A stretch of 64,000 nt of DNA, from assembly GCF_052857255.1 (NCBI RefSeq), contig NC_135500.1:100277394-100341393 (forward strand). Reading direction: 5' to 3'. The translations under genes and the position numbers were made by a program. The notes beneath the pieces were generated by a model that ran no database searches, was not told the DNA's origin, and saw only the letters and a list, made by a program, of their open reading frames with translations. This document shows, in pieces, positions 56,579-64,000 of this stretch. This stretch comes from Amblyomma americanum (taxonomy: Eukaryota > Arthropoda > Arachnida > Ixodida > Ixodidae). The stretch's first letter is position 1. Every line of letters starts with the position of its first letter.

Positions 56579-56881
56579 TGTTTTTTGGGGGGAAAGGAAA
56601 TGGCGCAGTATCTGTCTCATATATCGTTGGACACCTGAACCGCGCCGTTAGGGAAGGGATAAGGGAGGGAGTGAAAGAAGAAAGGAAGAAGAAGGTGCCG
56701 TAGTCGAGGGCTCCGGAATAATTTCGACCACCTGGGGATCTTTAACGTGCACTGACATCGCACAGCACACGGGCGCCTTAGCGTTTTTCCTCCATAAAGA
56801 CGTAGCCGCCGCGGTAGGGTTCGAACCCGGGAACTCCGGATCAGTAGACGAGCGCCCTAAGCACTTAGCCACCTCGGCGGG
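56579..56881 (-). mobile_element. Ruka-like SINE, full length (copy 1)
   Basis: The - strand carries a tRNA-like head with B box ggttcgaaccc (near 56818-56828), then the body cgctaaggcgcccgtgtgctgtgcgatgtcagtg (interrupted by small changes) and a 3' end of ccaaaaaac with an ATT tail. A weak 6-bp flank match (aacaca) may be its target duplication. Confidence 0.92.
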
Positions 56882-56986
56882 TAACACATGAAGAGACAAT
56901 CTCCGATAACAACGGTAACAAGCCATGCTGAACAGGCTTAGAGTGGAGGGCGTTCGTAGCAATAAAGTGAAATGGAAGCCCGTCGT

Positions 56987-57302
56987 TTGCCCCGCTGCGG
57001 TGGCTCAGTGGTTAGGGCGCTCGACTACTGATCCGGAGTTCCCGGGTTCGAACCCGACCGCGGCGGCTGCGTTTTTATGGAGGAAAAACGCTAAGGCGCC
57101 CGTGTGCTGTGCGATGTCAGTGCACGTTAAAGATCCCCAGGTGGTCGAAATTATTCCGGAGCCCTCCACTACGGCATCTCTCTCTTCCTTTCTTCTTTCA
57201 CTTCCTCCTTTACACTTCCCTTACGGCGCGGTTCAGGTGTCCAACGATATATGAGACAGATACTGCGCCATTTCCTTTCCCCCAAAACCAATTATTATTA
57301 TT
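56987..57302 (+). mobile_element. Ruka-like SINE, full length (copy 2)
   Basis: Box A-like tggctcagtggttagg and box B ggttcgaaccc are followed by the body and a short ATT tail. A perfect 12-bp target-site duplication, aagcccgtcgtt, flanks it at 56975-56986 and 57303-57314. Confidence 0.96.
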
Positions 57303-57314
57303 AAGCCCGTCGTT

Positions 57315-57485
57315 ATTTTTTATCGCTAACTATTGAGCACTCTCTGGATCCGACGAAAACTGTTCTTGATGGTCCCTTAGTGAAAATTCGAAAAGTGCCC
57401 CTCGCCAAAGCAGCGTCAGAAAATGTGGTCTTTTTTCATGTTTCTTACATTTTAGGTAGTGGGTTCCGCAGAGAATTCAATACAG
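57315..57485. other. short unique spacer
   Basis: Nothing recognised. Confidence 0.3.
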
Positions 57486-57493
57486 TCGCGGTA

Positions 57494-57737
57494 GGCTGCG
57501 TTTTTATGGAGGAAAAACGCTAAGGCGCCCGTGTGCTGTGCGATGTCAGTGCACGATAAAGATCCCCAGGTGGTCGAAATTATTCCAGAGCCCTCCACTA
57601 CGGCACCTCCTTCTTCCTTTCTTCTTTCACTCCCTCCCTTATCCCTTCCCTAACGGCGCGGTTCAGGTGTCGAACTATATATGAGACAGATACTGCGCCA
57701 TTTCCTTTCCCCAAAAAACCAATTATTATTATTATTA
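57494..57737 (+). mobile_element. Ruka-like SINE, 5'-truncated (copy 3)
   Basis: It begins in the body at ggctgcgtttttatgg, lacking the tRNA-like head, and ends with (ATT)n. Target duplication not evident. Confidence 0.92.
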
Positions 57738-58045
57738 ATGAACTGAAAAGAAATTTGTTGGACGCACTTAGATATCTCGTAACTGCGGGAACGCGAACGC
57801 CATTCGCGACTCATTGCGCTGGTTTGAATTACCCAAATTATAGATCACGTGACATCGCAAGGTCACGTGACCTAGGTGGCGATGTAACCGACGGAAAGTC
57901 ACCGCGAGCATGAGGCGTTAAAGGCTATCGCCTTAATATGCTATACCGCCAATCATTTAGCTAAGGAGAAATACCAACTAGGGACTTCACCGACAGACAT
58001 GCGGCGATAGGAGAGTGAGCACAGTGAGTGATCATCAATAATTAT
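57738..58045. other. spacer with CACGTG palindrome
   Basis: At 57845-57872 atcacgtgac and ggtcacgtgacc occur, similar to the palindromes of the second SINE-like family at 6038-6130. No full copy is evident. Confidence 0.35.
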
Positions 58046-58171
58046 AATTGTTTTTTTTGGGGGGGGGGGGAAAGGAAATGGCGCAGTATCTGTCTCATAT
58101 ATCATTGGACACCTGAACCGCGCAGTAAGGGAAGAGATAAAGGAGAGAGTGAAAGAAGAAAGGAAGAAGAG
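58046..58171 (-). mobile_element. Ruka-like SINE, 3' fragment (copy 4)
   Basis: The - strand end of the SINE from tactgcgccatttcc to a C run and A/T-rich tail. The head and most of the body are missing. Confidence 0.88.
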
Positions 58172-58902
58172 AACCCCATATCCCCATTTACCTGCTAATG
58201 TGAATGGTGGGCACTCTAGAGACTCTGGGTGTCTAGTATTACTGTTTTACAAGGAATGATGATTTCTGGCAGCATCATTTACAGGAAAAACGGGGAAATG
58301 TTGAAAAATAGACGGGTATCTTCCTCAATCGAAAAATGTTTGGTGTATTGTTTATAGTTTATGCGCTCTGCAATCTGGGCCTCAGTGGGAAAAAAAAAAA
58401 TCCCACTGCATCTGCCTGTCCAAGTGGTTTAAAAAATGTCAATAGATGGCACCAGAGTCTACTGTTTTTTTTTTTTCCGGTGACTCTGCTGCTTTGGAGC
58501 CATTAAAAGCAGTTTTGACCCATTAAAAGTACAATTTCTTGTATAAAAAGATAATCATATAGCTGTATTAGTGTGAATTGTTTATTTCTTATGAGATGTG
58601 TTTAAAAAAGACAATCATACAGTTGTATTAGTTTGCATTGTTTATTTCTTATCAGATGTATTTAGAAAAAAAATTATTGATATATGTACACGTGCCATTG
58701 TTACCGGATGCATTAACATTTACAAGTAGACATGACGCTAAGCATCTAAGGCGAGCCAATTAAAAGGCACCATAAGCATCATTGAGTAACTAACAGGAAT
58801 TGCTCGTTGGCGATGTAAACCGAGATAAGAAACCTATTGACATAGAGTGAAATGGTAGTAATTTGACCGAGGAAAAAAGGCTCTAGTGCCAGTTTGGCCT
58901 TA
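58172..58902. other. spacer, no gene recognised
   Basis: AT-rich. Contains a two-copy duplication at 58546-58668 (separate entry). Confidence 0.35.
58546..58668. repeat. two-copy tandem duplication, about 61 bp
   Basis: aatcatatagctgtattagt ... tttatttcttatgagatgtg is followed by aatcatacagttgtattagt ... tttatttcttatcagatgta. The two copies are about 85-90% alike. Confidence 0.85.
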
Positions 58903-59204
58903 ACCCGCCGCGGTGGCTCAGTGGTTAGGGCGCTCGACTACTGATCCGGAGTTCCCGGGTTCGAACCCGACCGCGGCGGCTGTGTTTTGATGGAGGAAAA
59001 ACGCTAAGGCGCCCGTGTGCTGTGCGATGTCAGTGCACGTTAAAGATCCCCAGGTGGTCGAAATTATTCCGGAGCCCTCCGCTACGGCACTTCACTCTTC
59101 ATTTCTTCTTTCCCTCCCTCCTTTATCCCTTCCCTTACGGCGCGGTTCAGGTGTCCGCCGATATATGAGACAGATACTGCGCCATTTCCTTTCCCCAAAA
59201 ACCA

Positions 59205-59296
<92 letters not shown>
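58903..59296 (+). mobile_element. Ruka-like SINE, full length (copy 5) with long ATT tail
   Basis: Complete head and body, then about 30 ATT units (59206-59296). An 8-bp target duplication, tttggcct, lies at 58893-58900 and 59296-59303. Confidence 0.95.
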
Positions 59297-59297
<1 letters not shown>

Positions 59298-59303
59298 TGG
59301 CCT

Positions 59304-59593
59304 AAAAATCAGCACAAGACAATCGTTGCGCACAGAAATGATTGGGCATGCCTACTGCCGGAGAAACTCTTCCTGTCCAAAGAAAAAGAGTTCCTCTGAC
59401 AAGAAACTCATCAGCTCCCTTCGAAGACGGCCAAGTGTTTGCCACACAGCGCAGGTTCTGAAGCCACCACCAGCGACCGCGGTGCATCGACTGCGCAATA
59501 ACAAATAACAGGCGAGCAAAACGGCCGCTGGGGAAGCGGCCGCGGAGGACAAAGCTCGAAATGCCCTGCCCACGGAATCCCGCATGAACACCG
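59304..59593. other. spacer, no gene recognised
   Basis: Small frames on both strands without domains. Confidence 0.35.
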
Positions 59594-59603
59594 CACCAAA
59601 AGA

Positions 59604-59920
59604 CCCGCCACGGTGGCTCAGTGGTTTGGGCGCTCGACTACTGATCTGGAGTTCCCGGGTTCGAACCCGACCGCGGCGGCTGTGTTTTTATGGAGGCAAA
59701 ACGCTAAGGCGCCCGTGTGGTGTGCGATGTCAGTGCACGTTAAAGATCCCCAGGTGGTCGAAATTATGCCAGAGCCCTCCACTACGGCACCTATTTCTCT
59801 TTCGTCTTTCACTCCCTCCTTCATCTCTTCCCTTACGGCGCGGTTCAGGTGTCCAACGATATATGAGACAGATACTGCGCCATTTCCTTTCCCCCACAAA
59901 AAACCAATTATTATTATTAT
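59604..59920 (+). mobile_element. Ruka-like SINE, full length (copy 6)
   Basis: Complete copy with short ATT tail. A perfect 10-bp target-site duplication, caccaaaaga, lies at 59594-59603 and 59921-59930. Confidence 0.96.
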
Positions 59921-59930
59921 CACCAAAAGA

Positions 59931-60330
59931 CACACGCTACCACGCAGGTGACTGTAGCGTGGCGATTAGATTCCGGAATCGGACAAATTCTGGCAGGCAC
60001 TGGAGCGTAAAACACTCCACCGCTCTAGCCGATCCCAAGTAGGCAGCACTGCCCAACCCAGTTTCCAAAGTCGCGTAGATGGTCTGGGAGAGGCCTCGGC
60101 GGTAAGAGCGTCCATTGAATGCGGCGCATCAGTAAGTGGCGGGCCACCCGCACAACAGGCAACGATAGGGAGACCATAATGCCCACAACATGGTCTGCAA
60201 ATATGTTGACATAAGGTGCTAATGCGTTTAGATGCTTGAAAAGGGCCACTGACGCATAGAAAGTGTATAGGCTGCTTTGATTGAGGTCATGATAAACAGG
60301 GGCCACGGGGTCCAATAAACGGAAAGAAGG
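59931..60330. other. spacer, no gene recognised
   Basis: Nothing recognised. Confidence 0.35.
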
Positions 60331-60340
60331 GCCCAAAGTA

Positions 60341-60654
60341 ATATAATATTAATTGGTTTTTTGGGGAAAGGAAATGGCGCAGTATCTGTCTCATATATCG
60401 TTGGACACCTGAACAGCGCCATATGGGAAGGGACAAAGGAGGGAGTGAAAGAAGAAATGAAGAATTAGGTGCCGTAGTGGAGGGCTCCGGAATGATTTCG
60501 ACCACCTGGGGATCTTTCACGTGCACTGACCTCGCACAGCACACGGGCGCCTTAGCGTTTTTCCTCCATAAAAACGCAGCTGCCGCGGTCGGGTTCAAAC
60601 CCGGGAACTCCGGATCAGTAGTCGAGCGCCCTAACCACTGAGCCACCGCGGCGG
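60341..60654 (-). mobile_element. Ruka-like SINE, full length (copy 7)
   Basis: Complete copy on the - strand. A 10-bp target duplication, gcccaaagta, lies at 60331-60340 and 60655-60664. The tail is short and imperfect (ATT/AAT mixed). Confidence 0.95.
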
Positions 60655-60664
60655 GCCCAAAGTA

Positions 60665-61100
60665 CCGTGTCAGTGTTCGCGCCGTATACGCGCGTGCCCC
60701 AAGCAGGATACGCAAAATACCCTTCAAAGCTAATAGCGAGGGCATGACGGACAAATTTGGAAAGGCGAAACTCTCTCTACCGTGGTTTTCAGAAAAAAAA
60801 TGAAACGAATGATTCGCGAATGCGATATCAATGAAGAGCGTTAGCTAAGTTGTTTTCACCTATGATTTCGACTGATTTGGAAAAAAATTCAAACGTAGTG
60901 CGCATGATATACGTGTGGAGGGAGATTCCCCCCAAATATGCATTGCGGTTTAACCGCTGATGAATTTGGCTAGCTGTGCTGTTAGAAAGCGAAAGACGCG
61001 ACTTGGCATCTGTAACATTGAGTGCGTTCCGCACACGGGATAGGCATCGCGTTCGACCCTGCCACCCTGGCAGTTAACGATTGGCCGCTAGAGGTTGGTC
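60665..61100. other. spacer, no gene recognised
   Basis: Nothing recognised. Confidence 0.35.
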
Positions 61101-61105
61101 ACACA

Positions 61106-61285
61106 ATGAACGCTGCAGCCTATTACTGCAGTGCCGTGTGTTTGTAAGCGCTAATGCATGCAGCCCACATCTCTCTTTCTCTCTCACTACCGTTACGTAC
61201 TTCAAAGTGCGATTGAGGAGTCCACTGACCAAGGGAGCCACTTTTGCGCTCTTCCTTTGCTCAAAATTATTAAAGAACGTTGTCA
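61106..61285. repeat. dispersed repeat, copy 1 of 2
   Basis: Begins acaatgaacgctgcagcct, includes cgcatgcag-type and ccacttt motifs, and ends ttcctttgct. It is matched, with small indels, by 62132-62290 in the same orientation. Confidence 0.75.
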
Positions 61286-61315
61286 ACACCAACGACCAAA
61301 AAACAAACAAACATG

Positions 61316-61400
61316 GTAGTGGCTTAGCTCGGCAATGCCAGGATATATGTAGCGAAAGCAAGTGTGGAACTCCCCGGTTGGCCTTGCTCACATATTCCAG
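61316..61400 (+). mobile_element. partial copy of the second SINE-like family
   Basis: agtggcttagctcggcaatg ... atgtagcgaaagc matches the start of 9948-10193. Only the head is present. Confidence 0.45.
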
Positions 61401-61529
61401 AACGTATAAATCAGAGGCATATACGTCCAGTATGACCTGTAGGTCCATCTTTGATTTCAGCACCGAGGCTATCCAAGGACTGAAGGGGTCGCGTCACTCT
61501 TACGCCTATTCTCTAGGCTAACGGCACGT

Positions 61530-62125
61530 TGTTCTTCGGTTTATTGAGCCCGCCGCTGAAGTCTCTTGGTCGCATTCCATCGTTCATCATGGGCCGTCTT
61601 CAGTGAAGCAGGACTCGGGTCTCTCCTCCGGCTGCTGTCGCTGCTGCTAGCGGTCGAGACACCGGACGTTAAACGTGCCTGTCTCGCGGCGGCATATTCA
61701 CGGTGGCGTTGAGCCAGTAGTTCGGCGCAGTGTTCGTCTGTTTCCTGGGCGATTCGTTCATCACGTTCCAAGGTCGATTCCAGTCCTCCTCCAGCTCATC
61801 AGAATTTTTACCGTCCATACTGTCGCCTCAACTGTGGTTGCGGCGCACGCCAGCTCTCCTTTTGAATCCTGTGACATCTTATCGCGCATGCGACGCAGCT
61901 GTCGAAGTGAGCGGAGGCGAGCGAAACGAGGTGGAACGCGGTGTCACGTCCTACCAAACGGCGGCGGCGGCGAGCGGCGCGGTGTGATGTCATGCCAGAT
62001 GGCGCGGCGAGCGCGCGAAGCACAGTAACCTTCCGCGGCGAGGCGCGCGTTGTGACGTCACGTGCCTCGCTGGAGTACCGCCACGGCGAAATCGCGAGTT
62101 TGCGCCTAATAAACCTTTCGCTTTA
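61530..62125. other. unassigned GC-rich segment between the repeat pair
   Basis: A 76-codon - strand frame at 61541-61771 is rich in Arg, Ala and Ser (QRHREYAAARQAR). It could be part of a repeat-borne ORF, but I do not recognise it. Several gtgacgtcac-type words occur at 61935-62070. Confidence 0.3.
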
Positions 62126-62131
62126 ATAGCA

Positions 62132-62310
62132 CAATGAACGCTGACAGCCTACAGCTTCTGTGGCGCGTTTCTGCCCCAACATTTTCAATGTCAACGCATG
62201 CAGCGCACATCTGTTACCTCCGTCACGTAGCTTAAAGCAAGACTGAGGTGTCCACTTTCCCAGGGGGCCAGTTATGCGCCTTTCCTTTGCTTTCGAAGCT
62301 AGTTGTAGTA
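62132..62310. repeat. dispersed repeat, copy 2 of 2
   Basis: acaatgaacgctgacagcct onward matches 61106-61285, about 1.03 kb upstream, in the same orientation. Confidence 0.75.
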
Positions 62311-62635
62311 GTATTTGTTTATTTAAATGTAAATAAATAAGAAGGAAGAAAAAGAATGTCGCCTGCCGCGGCAATCGCTATCTAATATCTTAAGCACCCG
62401 AGCTTCAGCCGGGGGATGTGAAAGAGAAAGGGAGAGGGCAGTGAGAAGTATAGAGGGGAGCGATAGCAAGAAAAGACGGGGGCCTGTTGTTCGGTTTCGG
62501 CGCAGCTCCCGCCACGCGCTGAAGGTCGCTGAAGGTCAAATGTGCACGGTCGGCGAAACTCGCGGAACATGCAGTAGTAAAGCTTTCGCTCTAAAATATA
62601 ACGACTGTTCGAGTAATTAAGAGCAGCTGCAGACA
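62311..62635. other. spacer, no gene recognised
   Basis: Nothing recognised. Confidence 0.3.
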
Positions 62636-62641
62636 TGGGGC

Positions 62642-63235
62642 TTACTCGCGAAAAATATTTAAAGCTTCAAGCAGGCGGCATTCATCAACTAAGTAGAGTG
62701 TGATGTCATCTGCGTAAGCGGTGATGCGTAGTCCCTGGCTGCGTGGCAAAGCCAAACCTCTAATAACGGAGTGGTGATTGACTGCCAAGAGGAAATGCTC
62801 TAATGCAAGGGCAAACAAACGAAGGGGGAATGGACAACCTTGACGGACGCCGCGGCTAACATCAAATGCGGTACTTATCCGGCGATCGAGCAACAGGGTG
62901 GTTTAAATATATCTGTAAATACATCTCTCACATCCGAAGCACGGAAGGAGGTGCAAAACCGAAAGCATCTAGCGTACCGTACTTATTCTGGTGCTCAAAA
63001 AAAAGTCGAATGCCTTTTCTCGATCAAGGGAAACAAGAAGATCCTGTGCGCGCCGCCGTATAGTATACTCTAGGATATCTCGCGTTACCAAAGATAAACT
63101 ATGCATTCACGACCTGGGATGGAGCAAACCTGGTGGCAGAAATTGAGTGACGGAAGGAGAGCCCGTAGACTGCCGGCGAACTAGTAATTTCGCGAATACT
63201 TTGTAATCTGAATTTAGTAGGGTGATAGGGCGCCA
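62642..63235 (-). pseudogene. LINE RT relic, L1/Tx1-like
   Basis: The - strand, from high to low coordinates with shifts, reads RPITLLNSDYK-like sequence (about 63200-63230), REKAFDFF (RT motif A, about 63000-63030), STAFDVSRGVRQGCPFPLRLF (motif B) and TAYADDITLYL (motif C, about 62690-62720). The PITLLNxDYK and GVRQGCP motifs suggest the L1/Tx1 group. It is truncated at both ends and frameshifted. Confidence 0.72.
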
Positions 63236-63525
63236 ATCTGGTGGACATGTCAACAAAGGGGCGACAGGTCGCCACAGCAGTCGTCAGCGATTAAAAAAAA
63301 ACCAGCGAGAAACGCGCACGACGGATGTTGACTTTTTGCTGAGCGCTCGTGTTCGCGCCGGTCCCGTGGCCTTCTGCTACATCTATCGCACCAAAACGCA
63401 GGTCTCAGGGGCAGTAGGGACGTCGACAATACCGCATCTTTCTCCTAGAGCGCCTATGCTGACGGAATCTGTTTCTGCGGCGCACCCCGACGATGCGGCG
63501 TCCGACTACGCGCCGTGAAGTAGGT
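63236..63525. other. unassigned
   Basis: A 98-codon + frame is open at 63222-63518 (Ala/Ser/Thr-rich). No domain recognised. Confidence 0.3.
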
Positions 63526-64000
63526 GGTATGTGATATCAGTGACCACTACCCTGTATTCATGTTTTATTATCCTCTTGACCGCGCTAATACTTGTGCAGA
63601 TAAAATTGTGACAGTGCAGTGTATTTCAGATGTGGCAATATCTGCCTTCAGGCATGACATCGAGGTATGTGACTGGTCGTTTGTTCAGGATGCATGCAAT
63701 CAATGCTAATGACGCATATCAGAAATTTATGCAAGTATTTTTGCAACTTTATAAAAATATTTTCCCATGAAAACAATGAAACCATCAAAAAAGTCCAGAA
63801 ACCCTGGTTAACCCTTGCTCACGCTAAGATGATTAAAACGAAAAACAGACTTTTTCATACTTTTCTTAGCATTAGAACCGAAGCAGCATTAAAGGAATTT
63901 AAGGATTTCCGAAATAAGCTAAATTCCGAACTACGGAGCTCTAAGAAAAATTATCTGGAGAAATTACTTTCAATGTGTCTAAAAAACACCCTGAAGCTGC
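63526..64000 (+). pseudogene. CR1/L2-like LINE relic, cut by the window end
   Basis: The + strand reads DISDHYPVFMFYYPLD, the end of the endonuclease domain with the SDH motif. It continues VCDWSFVQDACNQ, then, after frameshifts, NPWLTLAHAKMIKTKNRLFHTF and NKLNSELRSSKKNYLEKLL, the linker preceding RT in CR1/L2-like LINEs. The RT itself would lie beyond 64000. Confidence 0.68.

Noticed and set aside
56354..56651. ORFs encoding poly-Asn or poly-Ile
   Set aside because: They are translations of the (AAT)n microsatellite; the same holds for 59015-59333.
56987..57060. tRNA-like sequence with A and B boxes (also in the other SINE copies)
   Set aside because: It is the head of a SINE with body, tail and target duplication; no full cloverleaf was identified.
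1..64000. A previously undescribed defence or gene-cluster system
   Set aside because: I looked for co-oriented gene sets and found none; apart from the MAM gene, the recognisable protein-coding sequence is transposon-derived.

Overview
The window looks like nuclear DNA of a hard tick (Ixodidae, probably a metastriate genus). It is intron-rich, repeat-dense eukaryotic sequence with no bacterial-style gene packing. It carries several tRNA-derived SINE copies resembling the tick SINE Ruka, I-clade and RTE/CR1 LINEs of the kind common in ticks, Penelope-like elements and Ty3/Gypsy elements. The species is inferred from repeat content only; no searches were run.

Region 1 (1-22964, + strand): the only convincing host gene is the 3' part of a type I membrane protein with MAM domains. 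Seven exons can be chained with matching splice phases and splice signals: 1742-1989, 3955-4186, 4299-4421, 10851-10990, 13445-13571, 22466-22574 and 22739-22964. They encode the end of one MAM domain, a complete second MAM domain, one transmembrane helix and a proline-rich tail with a PPxY motif, about 400 residues in all. The gene starts upstream of the window. A 55-bp minisatellite (about 751-1615) lies upstream of the first visible exon. The introns hold a decayed Gypsy element that itself contains two SINEs, RTE and CR1 LINE relics, a Penelope-like element with an inverted copy of its own 3' end, and a possible piggyBac-type MITE.

Region 2 (23440-29505): a full-length I-clade LINE (23824-29492) with a 13-bp target-site duplication sits in the edge of a foldback element. 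ORF1 is intact. ORF2 (endonuclease, RT, RNase H) is broken by frameshifts and a stop.

Region 3 (32230-41360): an old I-type LINE relic is split by a young Ty3/Gypsy element (33043-40787, - strand). Its LTRs are almost identical and its gag and pol ORFs are open. A tRNA-Leu-type primer site is present, and the gag/pol overlap has a textbook -1 frameshift signal: slippery heptamer, 8-nt spacer and GC-rich hairpin.

Region 4 (42-56 kb): gene-poor sequence with RTE, LINE and Penelope relics, a duplicated LINE tail, and a 155-bp tandem array (54886-55672) next to a possible solo LTR.

Region 5 (56.4-60.7 kb): a cluster of seven Ruka-like SINE insertions in both orientations. Four have convincing target-site duplications, and two have grown ATT/AAT microsatellites from their tails. 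Region 6 (61-64 kb) holds repeat pairs, an L1/Tx1-like RT relic and the start of a CR1/L2-like LINE relic that runs off the end.

The genes do not form an operon or pathway. The window is one host receptor gene plus layered, nested retroelements of different ages.
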